A DNA stretch of 64,000 nucleotides from Massilia oculi (GTDB lineage Bacteria > Pseudomonadota > Gammaproteobacteria > Burkholderiales > Burkholderiaceae_D). The translations under genes were made by a program, and so were the position numbers. The notes beneath the pieces were generated by a model. The model saw only the letters and a program-made list of their open reading frames with translations. It did not search any database and was not told where the DNA came from. Within the stretch, counting starts at the first letter, position 1, and the number at the start of each line of letters is the position of its first letter. Shown here one piece after another: positions 17,487 through 26,936 of the stretch. Where the stretch lies: NCBI RefSeq assembly GCF_003143515.1, contig NZ_CP029343.1:372001-436000 (forward strand), written 5' to 3'.

Positions 17487-18744
17487 AGCGCAGCGCCTCC
17501 GCCGGTTTCACACGCGATGCGGCCCAGCTTGGATAGACGGTGGCGGCAAACGCCAGCAGCACCGAGATGACGCCGATGATCGCGACGTCGGGCCCATGCA
17601 GGTCGGACGGCACGGTACTGATCAAATATATATCTTTGGACAAGAACTCCACTCCCAGCAAACCTTCGATGAACGGAACGATGACATCGATGTTCAGGCT
17701 CACCGCCACCCCCATGCCGACGCCGGCCAGCGTCCCGAGCACGCCGATCACCCCGCCCTGCACCATGAAGATTTTCATGATCGACTGCGGCGACGATCCG
17801 AGCGTGCGCAGGATCGCGATATCGGCCTGCTTCTCGGTCACCGTCATCACCAGGCTCGATACCAGGTTGAAGGCGGCCACCGCGATGATCAGGGTGAGGA
17901 TAATGAACATCATCTTTTTTTCGGTCTGTACGGCAGCGTACCAGTTGGCGTTGAGCTTGGGCCAGTCGCGCACGGTCAGGTCCCCCGTCATCTGGCCCTT
18001 GAGCTGTTCGGCCACTTCGGGCGCCTCGCGCATATTGGCGATGCGCAGGCGCAGGCCGGACGGCGCCGGCAGCCGCTCCAGGCGCTGGGCGTCTTCCACG
18101 TGGATGAAGGACAGCGCCGCATCGAAGTCGAAGTGGCCGGCCTCGAAGATGCCGGCGACGGTGAAGCTGCGGGTGCGCGGCACCATGCCGGCCGGCGTCA
18201 CCTGGCCCTGGGCCAGCACCATCGTGACCTTGTCGCCCAGGCCGACGCCGAGCGCGCGCGCCAGGGCATAGCCCAGCACGATATTGAAGCTGCCGGGCTT
18301 CAAGGCGTCGAAACTGCCGGCGCGCACCTGGCGCGCCACGGTCGAGACATTGTCTTCTTCGCCCGGCAGCACGCCGCGCACGATCGACGGACGCATCACG
18401 CCGTCGCGCACCAGCAGGCCCTGGGTCTCGACGAAAGGCGCCGCGCCCAGCACGTTCGGATTGCGCAGCGCCTCCTTCGCCGACGCGCGCCAGTCGGGCA
18501 TGCTGCCGGAATCGTCGAACACCTCGATATGGGCCAGCACCGACAGCATGCGGTCGGTGACCTGCTTTTGAAAGCCGTTCATCACCGACAGCACGATGAT
18601 CAGGGCCGCGACGCCGAGGGCGATGCCGGCCACCGAGATCAGCGAAATGAAGGAGATGAAGCTGCTGCGCCCGCTGCGCTTGCCGGCCCGCGTGTAGCGC
18701 AGGCCGACCTGCCACTCATATGGCAGTTTGTGGATGATGCTCAT
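17479..18744 (-). CDS. LolC/LolE family lipoprotein-releasing permease, second tandem copy
   Basis: Start ATG 18744 ([20 protein letters not shown]), 421 residues. One N-terminal membrane helix is followed by a large periplasmic domain (~50-270), then three C-terminal helices within a FtsX-type domain ending in [16 protein letters not shown]. It is closely similar along its whole length to the gene at 18793-20076 and lies 48 nt downstream of it. With LolD it would form the lipoprotein extractor. The sequence does not settle whether the pair works as LolC plus LolE or is a recent redundant duplication. Confidence 0.93.
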   Translation of the reverse strand: MSIIHKLPYEWQVGLRYTRAGKRSGRSSFISFISLISVAGIALGVAALIIVLSVMNGFQKQVTDRMLSVLAHIEVFDDSGSMPDWRASAKEALRNPNVLGAAPFVETQGLLVRDGVMRPSIVRGVLPGEEDNVSTVARQVRAGSFDALKPGSFNIVLGYALARALGVGLGDKVTMVLAQGQVTPAGMVPRTRSFTVAGIFEAGHFDFDAALSFIHVEDAQRLERLPAPSGLRLRIANMREAPEVAEQLKGQMTGDLTVRDWPKLNANWYAAVQTEKKMMFIILTLIIAVAAFNLVSSLVMTVTEKQADIAILRTLGSSPQSIMKIFMVQGGVIGVLGTLAGVGMGVAVSLNIDVIVPFIEGLLGVEFLSKDIYLISTVPSDLHGPDVAIIGVISVLLAFAATVYPSWAASRVKPAEALRYE

Positions 18745-18792
18745 GCGTTCCTGAATCGAAAAAGTGAACCGGAGTATGCCATCGCGCCGCTT

Positions 18793-20076
18793 TCATTCAT
18801 ACCGCAGCGCCTCGGCCGGCTTGACGCGCGACGCCGCCCAGCTCGGGTAGATCGTGGCCAGGAAGGACAGCAGCACGGCCACGCCGCCGATCCAGCCGAC
18901 GTCGCGCCATAGCAGTTCGGACGGCATCTCGCTGATCAGGTACACCTCTTGCGACAGGAAGTGCACGCCGAGCAGGCGCTCGATGCCAGGGACGATCACG
19001 TCGACGTTCAGCGCCACCAGCACGCCAAGGGCCACGCCGAGCAGGCCGCCCAGCATGCCGACCAGCGTGCCCTGCACGATGAAGATCTTCATGATGCCGC
19101 GCGGCGAAGCGCCCAGGGTGCGCAGGATGGCGATGTCGGCCTGCTTGTCCTTGACCGTCATGACGAGCGTGGAGACCAGGTTGAACGCTGCCACCGCCAC
19201 GATCATGGTCAGGATGATGAACATCATGTTCTTCTGCGACTGCACGGCGGCGAACCACACGGTGTTAACCTTGGTCCAGTCGCGCATGATCAGGTCGCCC
19301 GCCATCGACTGCTGCAGCTCGTAGGCCACGCGCGGCGCCTGCTGCAGGTCGGCCAGGCGCAGGCGCAGGCCGAGCGGCGCCGTGGCCCCGGTCGCGGTCT
19401 CGGCATCACGGATGTTCACCAGCGCCAGCGTGGAATCGAACTCGAAGTGGCCGGCCTCGAAAATGCCCGAGACGGTGAGCGCGCGCGAGCGTGGCAAGAG
19501 ATTTTCGCCGGGCGAGGCGGCGCCACCCAGGATGCCGCTGCTGGCCACCAGCAGCGACACGCGGTCGCCAACTTCCACCCCGAGCGACCTGGCCAGCGCG
19601 CGGCCCAGAATGACGTTAAAGGAACCGGCGCGCAGCGAATCGAGGCTGCCTTCCTTCATCTGTCTTGCGACGTCGGAGACCTTCGCTTCTTCGCTCGGCT
19701 CGACGCCGCGCAGCAGGGCCGGCTTCATGACGCCATCGACCAGCAGCATCGATTGCGCATCGAGGAAAGGCGCGGCGGCGCGCACCTCGGGATGGCGCAG
19801 CGCTTGCGCGCTTGTCGCGCGCCAGTCCGGCAGCGCGCCGCGCGCATCGAAGACCTCGACGTGGGCCAGCATCGACAACATGCGGTTGGTGACTTCCTTC
19901 TGGAAGCCGTTCATCACCGACAGCACCACGATCAGGGCGGCCACGCCGAGGGCGATGCCGGCCACCGAGGCCATCGAGATGAACGAAATAAAACTGTTGC
20001 GGCCGCTGCGCTTGCCGGCGCGGGTATAGCGCAGGCCGATCTGCCATTCGTACGGAAGTTTATGGGTGATGCTCAT
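18793..20076 (-). CDS. LolC/LolE family lipoprotein-releasing permease, first tandem copy
   Basis: The start is ATG 20076 ([20 protein letters not shown]), chosen because it matches the start of the downstream paralogue; 427 residues. The layout is the same: a helix near residues 25-50, a periplasmic domain, a [15 protein letters not shown] coupling segment, and C-terminal helices ending [16 protein letters not shown]. The most visible length difference from its sister is an insertion near residues 185-195 (SSGILGGAASPGENL). First gene of the leftward lol-tatD operon. Confidence 0.93.
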   Translation of the reverse strand: MSITHKLPYEWQIGLRYTRAGKRSGRNSFISFISMASVAGIALGVAALIVVLSVMNGFQKEVTNRMLSMLAHVEVFDARGALPDWRATSAQALRHPEVRAAAPFLDAQSMLLVDGVMKPALLRGVEPSEEAKVSDVARQMKEGSLDSLRAGSFNVILGRALARSLGVEVGDRVSLLVASSGILGGAASPGENLLPRSRALTVSGIFEAGHFEFDSTLALVNIRDAETATGATAPLGLRLRLADLQQAPRVAYELQQSMAGDLIMRDWTKVNTVWFAAVQSQKNMMFIILTMIVAVAAFNLVSTLVMTVKDKQADIAILRTLGASPRGIMKIFIVQGTLVGMLGGLLGVALGVLVALNVDVIVPGIERLLGVHFLSQEVYLISEMPSELLWRDVGWIGGVAVLLSFLATIYPSWAASRVKPAEALRYE

Positions 20077-20235
20077 ACAATCCTGTCGGTTCTTGTTCTT
20101 TTGGCTTCGCCAACCCGGCAGTTTGCCAGACAAACCACTTTTGTGGCGCGGATTAGCAAAAAACCATGGGCAAACGCCACCAGGCAAGCCGAGATCGAAT
20201 CCGCCGACCGGCCGATTTTGGCCTAGAATAGCGGG

Positions 20236-21261
20236 ATGGCTCATATTACGCTTGTCCTGCCGTTCGCCCTCCCGCTTCCCGAATTCGCCCCCGACCTGGT
20301 CCGCGCCCTGCAGGCGCCGGCCCTGGCCGCGCTGCTGTCGCGCACGTCGAGCGACCGGCGAGCGCCCAACACCGACATTGCCCACGCCCTGCCGCATGAA
20401 ACCTGGCTGGCGCGCGCACTCGGCCTGATTCCGGACGAGCGCGGTGGCGACACCCCGTTCGCCGTCGCCGCCATGCGCGGCTTCGGGATGGAACCCGGCG
20501 CCGGGCGCTGGCATATCGTCACGCCGGCCCACATCCAGATCGCGCGCAGCCACCTGATGATGGCCGATACGCGCCAGGTGAGCCTGGACGACGCCGATGG
20601 CCGCTCGCTGTTCGAGACCGCCAGGAGCCTGTGCGAGGAGATCGGCCACGAACTGCGCTATGGCGACGCCCACACCTGGTTCCTGCGCGCCGACGACTGG
20701 ACCGGTTTCGAGACCGCCACCCCGGACACGGTCGCCAATATGGACCTGACCGACTTCATGCCCAAGGGCGCCGGGGCGCAAGCCTACCGGCGCCTGCAGA
20801 ACGAGGTGCAGATGGCCTGGCACGCGCATCCCGTGAACGCGGCGCGCGAGGCAAGGCGGCTGCCGGTGGTGAACGCCTTTTGGGTGTGGGGTGCAAGCGC
20901 GCAGGCACAGCCGCCCGCAACGACGATGACCAGCTACGCCGTCCCCGGCTGGCTGGCCGCCCTGGGCCGGCAGCGCCTGACCTCGCTCGAGCGCCTGGAC
21001 GACGTCCTGGCGCAGGGCGGCCTGCTGGTTGCCGGCAACCTGGGCGAGGCCGCGCTGGCCGCCGACTGGAACGGCTGGCTGCAGGGCATGCAGCACCTCG
21101 AAGACACGCTGTTCGCGCCGCTTCTTGCTGCCCTGAAGGATGGCCGCGTGCGCGAACTGCGCCTGGTCCTGAGCAGCCGCGAGGCCCTTGCCGACTACAC
21201 GACCACCGCGATGGCGCAGCGCAAATTCTGGCGCCGCCCGACATTGGATGCACTGACTTGA
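20236..21261 (+). CDS. Phosphoglycerate-mutase-like conserved protein preceding recJ
   Basis: Start ATG 20236, 341 residues. It is the protein often found immediately before recJ in Burkholderiales and labelled as a regulator or cofactor-independent phosphomutase-like protein. The recognisable parts are AGRWHIVTPAHIQIARSHLM, DAHTWFLRADDW and LPVVNAFWVWG. The metal-binding residues of true phosphoglycerate mutases are not obvious, so enzymatic function is doubtful. The stop TGA overlaps the recJ start (TTGA). Divergent from the lol operon. Confidence 0.7.
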   Translation: MAHITLVLPFALPLPEFAPDLVRALQAPALAALLSRTSSDRRAPNTDIAHALPHETWLARALGLIPDERGGDTPFAVAAMRGFGMEPGAGRWHIVTPAHIQIARSHLMMADTRQVSLDDADGRSLFETARSLCEEIGHELRYGDAHTWFLRADDWTGFETATPDTVANMDLTDFMPKGAGAQAYRRLQNEVQMAWHAHPVNAAREARRLPVVNAFWVWGASAQAQPPATTMTSYAVPGWLAALGRQRLTSLERLDDVLAQGGLLVAGNLGEAALAADWNGWLQGMQHLEDTLFAPLLAALKDGRVRELRLVLSSREALADYTTTAMAQRKFWRRPTLDALT

Positions 21262-22961
21262 CCCAGAAGACCCGTATCTCCACCCGCCCCTGCCCGTTCC
21301 GCATCTCGGAACTGCTGCGCCAGGATGGCGTCCACCCTGTGCTGGCGCGCATCTATGCCGCGCGCGGCCTGGAGCACGTGCGCGAACTCTCGAGCGAGCT
21401 GGCGGCGCTGTCGCCACCCTCGGGCCTGAAGCACATCGACACCGCCGCCGTGTTCCTGGCCGACGCGATCCAGTCCGGCAAGCGCATGACGATCGTCGCC
21501 GACTACGACTGCGACGGCGCCACCGCCTGCGCGGTCGCCCTGCGCGGCCTGCGCGCGATGGGGGCCGAGGTCGACTACTTCGTACCCAACCGCGTCGTGC
21601 ACGGCTATGGCCTCACGCCCGGCATCGTCGAGATCACGGCGCGCGAAAAGAACCCCGACATCATCGTCACGGTCGACAACGGCATTGCCAGCATCGACGG
21701 CGTGCTCGAGGCCAACCGGCTGGGCATCGAGGTCGTCGTCACCGATCACCACCTGCCGGGCGACACCCTGCCGCCGGCGCGCGTGATCGTCAATCCGAAC
21801 CAGCCCGAATGCGGCTTCCCGAGCAAAAACCTGGCCGGTGTCGGCGTGGTGTTCTATGTGCTGCTGGCCCTGCGCGCCGAGATGCGCCGGCGCGGCGTGT
21901 TCACCGATCAGAACCAGCCGAAACTCCAGGAGCTGCTGGACCTGGTAGCGCTGGGCACCGTGGCCGACGTGGTCAAGCTGGATGCCAACAACCGCATCCT
22001 GGTCGCCCAGGGCCTCAAGCGCATGCGCGCCGGTCGCATGCATCCGGGCGTGGCCGCCCTGTTCCGCGTGGCCGGCCGCGAAGCGCGCTGCGCCTCGCCG
22101 TTCGACCTGGGCTTTGCCGTCGGGCCGCGCCTGAACGCCGCCGGCCGGCTGGAGGACATGGCGCTCGGCATCGAGTGCCTAACCACCGACGACGAGGGCC
22201 GCGCCTGGGCCATCGCCCAGCAGCTCAACGAGATCAACCTCAAACGGCGCGAGATCGAGGCCGAGATGCAGGACACCGCCCTGCTGCACCTCGACAGCTT
22301 CGAGCCGACCAGCGCCAGCACCATCGCCGTGTTCGACGAAGGCTGGCACCAGGGCGTGATCGGCATCGTCGCCTCGCGCCTGAAGGAGAAATTCTACCGG
22401 CCGACGATCACCTTCGCCCCGGCCGGCGACGGCTGGATCAAGGGCTCGGGCCGCTCGATCCCGGGCTTTCACCTGCGCGACGCGCTGGATCTGGTGTCCA
22501 AGCGCGTGCCTGGCCTGATCGACAAGTTCGGCGGCCACGCGATGGCGGCCGGCCTGTCGATCCGCCACGACGCCTTCGAGCATTTTTGCCAGGCCTTCGA
22601 GGCGGTCGGCCAGGCATGGCTGACCGAGGCCCAGCTCGAGCGCATCGTCGAGACCGACGGCCCACTGGAGGATGAGTTCTACTCGACCCAGTTCATCGAA
22701 CTGATGGATGGCCAGGTCTGGGGCCAGGGCTTCGCGCCGCCGGTGTTCTGCGACGAGTTCCGCGTGATCAGCCAGCGCGTCCTGAAGGAGCGCCACCTGA
22801 AACTGCTGCTGGAGAAGAACGGCCGCCGCTACGATGCGATCTGGTTCGGGCATCCCGACAGCCTGCCCGAGCGCGCGCGGGTGGCGTTCAGGCTCGATGC
22901 GAATGAATTCAATGGGGTCACCAAGGTACAGCTGCTGGTGGAGCACGCGGAAGCGGCTTGA
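21258..22961 (+). CDS. recJ: Single-stranded-DNA-specific exonuclease RecJ
   Basis: The start is taken as the TTG at 21258 that overlaps the previous stop (TTGA), giving 567 residues, the normal RecJ length. The DHH phosphoesterase motifs are present: MTIVADYDCDGATACAVAL, DIIVTVDNGIASIDG, VVVTDHHLPGDTLPPA, LDLVALGTVADVV. DHHA1 motifs are IGIVASRLKEKFYRPTITFA and FGGHAMAAGLSI. RecJ is a 5'-3' exonuclease in recombination and mismatch repair. Confidence 0.95.
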   Translation: MTQKTRISTRPCPFRISELLRQDGVHPVLARIYAARGLEHVRELSSELAALSPPSGLKHIDTAAVFLADAIQSGKRMTIVADYDCDGATACAVALRGLRAMGAEVDYFVPNRVVHGYGLTPGIVEITAREKNPDIIVTVDNGIASIDGVLEANRLGIEVVVTDHHLPGDTLPPARVIVNPNQPECGFPSKNLAGVGVVFYVLLALRAEMRRRGVFTDQNQPKLQELLDLVALGTVADVVKLDANNRILVAQGLKRMRAGRMHPGVAALFRVAGREARCASPFDLGFAVGPRLNAAGRLEDMALGIECLTTDDEGRAWAIAQQLNEINLKRREIEAEMQDTALLHLDSFEPTSASTIAVFDEGWHQGVIGIVASRLKEKFYRPTITFAPAGDGWIKGSGRSIPGFHLRDALDLVSKRVPGLIDKFGGHAMAAGLSIRHDAFEHFCQAFEAVGQAWLTEAQLERIVETDGPLEDEFYSTQFIELMDGQVWGQGFAPPVFCDEFRVISQRVLKERHLKLLLEKNGRRYDAIWFGHPDSLPERARVAFRLDANEFNGVTKVQLLVEHAEAA

Positions 22962-23128
22962 GGCACGCGCCAGCCGCGGCGCATGTTCCAGCGCCCAGCC
23001 ATGGTCTCGGGGCGACGGCGCGGGTTCTGCCAGTCTTGCGCCGATTGACGTCCTGGCTGCCGCATCCCGCTCATCAATCAATAGCCTGTCAAAGCGCGCA
23101 ACACCCCAGAAATAGATCTGGACATTAA

Positions 23129-23140
23129 ATCTACCTAGAT
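23129..23140. promoter_or_regulatory. Short inverted repeat before the PadR gene, possible autoregulatory operator
   Basis: ATCTA at 23129-23133 and TAGAT at 23136-23140 form a perfect 5-bp inverted repeat with a CC spacer, 12 bp before the PadR start. A further AGAT follows, and another TAGATCT lies upstream near 23114. PadR-type regulators usually repress themselves at such sites. Placement supports the idea; the motif itself is short. Confidence 0.3.
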
Positions 23141-23152
23141 AGATAATTTCGC

Positions 23153-23464
23153 ATGACCCGCACTCGCACTCTATCTCCTCCCGCCAGGATGGTCCTTGCC
23201 GTCCTGCTCCACGCCGATCGGACATGGTCCCACGGCTACGAACTGGCCCGGCTTGCCGACGTCAAGTCGGGTACGTTGTATCCGCTTCTCATTCGCCTGG
23301 AAGCACAGGGTTATCTTGAAGCCGAGTGGCAGCAGCCATCCGAAGGGGGCCGGCCGCCGCGGCATGCGTATCGGCTGACAGCCAGCGGCGTGCAGCTCGC
23401 GCGCGCCAATCCTCCCGCCGACACGCAAACACCGGCCATGCGGATCGGGAAGGCAGCCGTATGA
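23153..23464 (+). CDS. PadR family transcriptional regulator
   Basis: Start ATG 23153, 103 residues. WSHGYELARLADVKSGTLYP contains the winged-helix recognition region, followed by RLEAQGYLEAEWQQPSEGG and RHAYRLTASGVQ, the standard PadR N-terminal domain. No long C-terminal dimerisation domain is present, so it belongs to the short PadR class. It overlaps the downstream membrane protein gene by 4 nt, suggesting that it controls that gene. Confidence 0.9.
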   Translation: MTRTRTLSPPARMVLAVLLHADRTWSHGYELARLADVKSGTLYPLLIRLEAQGYLEAEWQQPSEGGRPPRHAYRLTASGVQLARANPPADTQTPAMRIGKAAV

Positions 23465-24645
23465 GGGCGAGTCTGCGACGAAGCGTCGCCGATGTCACGT
23501 GCCGTGTCTTGCAAGCGGCGCTGCCGTCCCCGTTGCAGCCATGGGGTCTGGCGGTTCGCTGCGAGACGGCCGACATCGCCGACGACACCGAGGCGCTACG
23601 GTATGCGCTCGAAAGCTTTTACGGGCTGATGCCGCGTGCGCTCGCATGGTATCTGCTCCGTCCCTTCGCGTCGCTGACCGGCGATGGCGCCCCCTTCCAC
23701 GGAGACTCGATCATGATGAACCTCTACCACGCCACGATACGTCGCCCACGGGTTGCGGGCGTCGCCTGCGCCATCGGCGCAGTCACGCTGGGCCTCGTCC
23801 ATATGGCGCTTGCCGGCGCGCCGACGCGCTATCTCGGCATCAATGCCTGTGCCCTGCTCCTCGGCCTGGCGCTGTTGGCGCTGCTCGGACGCACCTCGGC
23901 CGGGGGCCGGCGCCTGACAAGTGCTGCGATCCTGATGATGGCGGGCGCCTTGTTGTCCACCGCGCTGCTTGGCCACAGCGTCGAAGGTGCGGCCCGCTGG
24001 GTGAGGCTGGGCGGGTTCTCGGTACAACCCAGCCTGATCCTGTTGCCAGCGATGCTGGTCGCATTCGCGCGATGCCGTAGCGCGATTGCGACAACGGGCA
24101 TGATCGCTGCCGCCGTTGCGCTGGCGATCCAGCCAGACCGGGCCATGGCCGGCATGCTGGCCGTGGGGCTGGCCGTGCTTGCCATCGGGCGCCGCGACAG
24201 GTTCGTCGTTACGGCGCTCGGCGCAAGCATCGCCGGCTTCGCCATCACTCTTGCACGCTCCGATACGCTGATGGCCGTTCCCTTCGTCGACGGGATTCTC
24301 CACTCGTCGTTCCAGGTCCACCCGCTTGCCGGTGCGGCGGTAGTGGGCGGCTCGATCCTGCTCCTGGTCCCGGCAGTGATCGGCTGGCACCGCGATCCGT
24401 CGAACCGCGCGAGCCATGCCGTCTTCGGCGCGCTCTGGCTTGCCGCGATCGTGGCTGCCGCCCTTGGAAACTACCCGACGCCGATCGTCGGTTACGGCAG
24501 TAGCGCCATCATCGGTTATGCACTTGCCCTGCTGGCGCTCCCGACACTGCTGCCGGCGCATGGCGAAGCAAGTTCTCAGGTAGATGGTGATGCCGATACG
24601 GCGGCCCCAGACCGGCATCTATTCGAGCACTTGCTCCCCACCTGA
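23461..24645 (+). CDS. Polytopic membrane protein with a SEDS (FtsW/RodA)-like signature
   Basis: ATG 23461 overlaps the PadR stop (ATGA); 394 residues. The first ~90 residues look cytoplasmic, followed by about ten hydrophobic segments. LGHSVEGAARWVRLGGFSVQPSLILLP breaks into GAARWVRLGG and FSVQPS, which match the G-x-x-R-W-x-x-L-G-x-x-x-x-Q-P-S signature of FtsW/RodA/SpoVE proteins. The Glu that usually follows Q-P-S is replaced by Leu. Repeats of G-Y-G-S-S-A near the C-terminus also fit SEDS proteins. It is more divergent than a housekeeping FtsW, so glycosyltransferase activity is uncertain. Confidence 0.55.
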   Translation: MRASLRRSVADVTCRVLQAALPSPLQPWGLAVRCETADIADDTEALRYALESFYGLMPRALAWYLLRPFASLTGDGAPFHGDSIMMNLYHATIRRPRVAGVACAIGAVTLGLVHMALAGAPTRYLGINACALLLGLALLALLGRTSAGGRRLTSAAILMMAGALLSTALLGHSVEGAARWVRLGGFSVQPSLILLPAMLVAFARCRSAIATTGMIAAAVALAIQPDRAMAGMLAVGLAVLAIGRRDRFVVTALGASIAGFAITLARSDTLMAVPFVDGILHSSFQVHPLAGAAVVGGSILLLVPAVIGWHRDPSNRASHAVFGALWLAAIVAAALGNYPTPIVGYGSSAIIGYALALLALPTLLPAHGEASSQVDGDADTAAPDRHLFEHLLPT

Positions 24646-24819
24646 CGCCGCATACCGGCTCTCTCGCTTTTCCGGCAGTGCCGCTGAGGAAGCTGGCGTC
24701 GTTTTCCTCAGCGCCTTCATGGTGAAATACGTGTGTCCCATGACCCAACCGCCGTTGACGCCGATAGCGAAGGCAAGGACGCTGGCCAATATCAGTGCGG
24801 CGACAATCGTTTTTTCCAT
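24619..24819 (-). CDS. Small single-pass membrane protein, unknown
   Basis: Start ATG 24819 with AGGA 4 nt upstream; 66 residues. One hydrophobic stretch (IVAALILASVLAFAIGVNGGW) spans residues ~4-26 and the rest is polar. The 3' end overlaps the convergent membrane protein gene by 27 nt. Not recognised. Confidence 0.45.
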   Translation of the reverse strand: MEKTIVAALILASVLAFAIGVNGGWVMGHTYFTMKALRKTTPASSAALPEKRESRYAASGGEQVLE

Positions 24820-24864
24820 GTTCCTGGATGGATGAAGTCGTGTGCGTTGAAGGTGCCGCTCGTG

Positions 24865-25632
24865 CTACCGCGATGCATTCGAACGCAGCCGATACCAGGC
24901 AATCCCGACCAGCTCATACCATGCATACCATGACCGTCGCATCCCTTCGGCGCTCGGCAGCCATGCACCCAGCCCGCGCGCCTGCTCGCCGAAGAACATG
25001 GTCGGCGCATCCGTCACCTGGAGCCCGCTGCGCTGGAACACGGTGCGGGCGCGCTCCATGTGCATCGCATCGGTCACCAGCAGCACCCGCTCGACCTTGT
25101 CGAGGCGCAGCAGCGCCGCGCTGAAGGCGGCATTCTCGGCCGTATTGCGCGAACGCCCCTCCACCCAGCGTACCGGCACGCCGAAATCCTCGCGCAGCGC
25201 GACGGCCATCGCATCGGCGAGGCTCGCGCCGCCTGGGCGTGGCGATCCGCCGCTGACCAGGATCGGCAGCCCGGTGCGCCGGTGCAGGTGCGCCGCGTAA
25301 CGCAGGCGCGCCAGCGCGATATGGTCGGGGATGTCGCGCTCGCCGTATTCCGGCGCCGCCCGCAGGCGGCCAGCCGCCAGCACCACGATCGCCTGCGCGC
25401 CGGCGTTTGCCGGATCGCGCAGCGGGATCGCCATGGCTTCCAACGGCCTGACCAGGAAGCCCGCGCCGGCATTGCTGGACAAGAAGACCAGCAGCGCCAG
25501 CGCCGTGCCGGCGACGATGCTGCCGGCGCGCCGCCAGCGGCGGCGCAGCAGCAGGCCGATCGCGGTCAGGAGAAGCAGGCTGGCGGGAGGAAGAATCAGG
25601 TTGCGCGCAAGCGCGCTGAGCAGTTCTGTCAC
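24865..25632 (-). CDS. DUF218/YdcF-like (ElyC/SanA family) membrane-anchored protein
   Basis: The start is taken as GTG 25632, giving ~255 residues; an ATG further upstream adds an unsupported leader. Two hydrophobic segments (LLLLTAIGLLL and SIVAGTALALLVFLSS) precede the DUF218 domain: AIVVLAAGRLRAAPEYGERD, LPILVSGGSPRPGGASLADA, VEGRSRNTAENAAFSAALL, VLLVTDAMHMERARTVFQRSG. E. coli relatives act in envelope homeostasis, ElyC in peptidoglycan and SanA in barrier function. Divergent from the metallophosphoesterase gene. Confidence 0.8.
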   Translation of the reverse strand: MTELLSALARNLILPPASLLLLTAIGLLLRRRWRRAGSIVAGTALALLVFLSSNAGAGFLVRPLEAMAIPLRDPANAGAQAIVVLAAGRLRAAPEYGERDIPDHIALARLRYAAHLHRRTGLPILVSGGSPRPGGASLADAMAVALREDFGVPVRWVEGRSRNTAENAAFSAALLRLDKVERVLLVTDAMHMERARTVFQRSGLQVTDAPTMFFGEQARGLGAWLPSAEGMRRSWYAWYELVGIAWYRLRSNASR

Positions 25633-25772
25633 TGGGCGATGGGTGATGGACGGGGACCTTGCAGTATAAACCCTGGACCTCAGGATAGTTCCTGGCGACA
25701 TGCAGAATGCATTCCAGCTAAGCTTGCCCGGTTCCGGACTATCCTCGCCGGCCTGAACCGGTGTAAGTACGC

Positions 25773-26879
25773 ATGTTCTCACTCATCCTCAACGGCATCG
25801 GCACGCTGATGCATTTCTACGTGGCGCATCGCCTGCATGCGCTGGCGCCGATACGCACGCGCGTCAAGGCACGCTGGTGGTGGCTCGGCGCCGTGCTGGT
25901 CTGGGCCATCTACCTGCTCGGCGTGCGCCTGGGCGACGCCGCCCTCGACTGGCGCTGGTGGCCGGGCCAGTTCGCCATGACCTGGCTCGGCATCCTGTTC
26001 GTCATGACCCAGTACCTGCTGCTGGCCGACCTGGCGACCGGCTTCGGATTGTGGCTGCGCAAGTGGGCGCCAAAGATTCTTGCAACCGGCGCCATCGCCG
26101 GCGTGTCGGTCAGCGCCTTCGCCATCTTCCAGGCGGTGCGGGCGCCTGCGATCGTGGAATACGATCTCCCGCTGGCCGGCCTGCCCCCAGCGCTGGATGG
26201 CATGACGCTGGTCGCGATCAGCGACACCCACCTGGGCGCCCAGCGCCGCGCCGCCTGGCTCGGCAAGCGGGTCGACCAGATCAATGACCTGGAACCGGCC
26301 GCGGTCGTGATGCTGGGCGACCAGGTCGAGGACGAGCCGATCAACGACGACCAGCTGGCGCCGGTGCTGCGCCGCCTGCGCGCGCCGCTGGGCGTGTGGG
26401 CGGTGACGGGCAACCACGAATACTATGGCGACGCCGGCGGCACGATCGCCGAATTCTCAGCCGGCGGCGTGAAATGGCTGCGCGACGAGCGGGTCGAGAT
26501 CGCGCCCGGCCTGCACCTGGCCGGGCTGGACGACATCGGCCGCGCCATGCGCGGCGGAGGCGACATCTACGCCGGCTTGGGCCGCACGATCCCGAACCGC
26601 GCACAAGGCGCCACGATCCTGCTGGCGCACATCCCGGCGCCCGGCCTGGTCGAGCGCGCGGCGCGCGAAGGCGTGAGCCTGATGCTGTCCGGGCATACCC
26701 ACGGCGGCCAGATCTGGCCCTTCAGCTACCTGGTCAAGCGCGAGTTCCCGCACCTGGTCGGGGTGCACCGCGAAGGCGATATGCAGCTGGTGATCAGCCG
26801 CGGCGCCGGCGGCTGGGGGCCGCGCATGCGGCTGTGGCAGCCGGGCGAGATCCTCAAATTGACGCTGCGCACGCCGTGA
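25773..26879 (+). CDS. Membrane-anchored metallophosphoesterase (YaeI-like)
   Basis: Start ATG 25773, 368 residues. Four hydrophobic segments lie in the first ~130 residues. The calcineurin-like domain has all metal motifs: LVAISDTHLG (D-x-H), VVMLGDQVEDE (GDxxD-like), WAVTGNHEYY (GNHE) and LSGHTHGGQIW (GHTH). Close relatives cleave lipid or UDP-sugar pyrophosphates at the inner membrane. The substrate is not evident. Confidence 0.88.
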   Translation: MFSLILNGIGTLMHFYVAHRLHALAPIRTRVKARWWWLGAVLVWAIYLLGVRLGDAALDWRWWPGQFAMTWLGILFVMTQYLLLADLATGFGLWLRKWAPKILATGAIAGVSVSAFAIFQAVRAPAIVEYDLPLAGLPPALDGMTLVAISDTHLGAQRRAAWLGKRVDQINDLEPAAVVMLGDQVEDEPINDDQLAPVLRRLRAPLGVWAVTGNHEYYGDAGGTIAEFSAGGVKWLRDERVEIAPGLHLAGLDDIGRAMRGGGDIYAGLGRTIPNRAQGATILLAHIPAPGLVERAAREGVSLMLSGHTHGGQIWPFSYLVKREFPHLVGVHREGDMQLVISRGAGGWGPRMRLWQPGEILKLTLRTP

Positions 26880-26936
26880 CGCCACGAGTATTTCGACGCT
26901 ACGACTTTCAACGCGTGGACGGCATGGCCGTGCTCC

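Noticed and set aside
20077..21417. An upstream extension of the first Lol permease to a start at 21417
   Set aside because: It is antisense to the recJ-upstream gene; the paralogue and family both start at [10 protein letters not shown].
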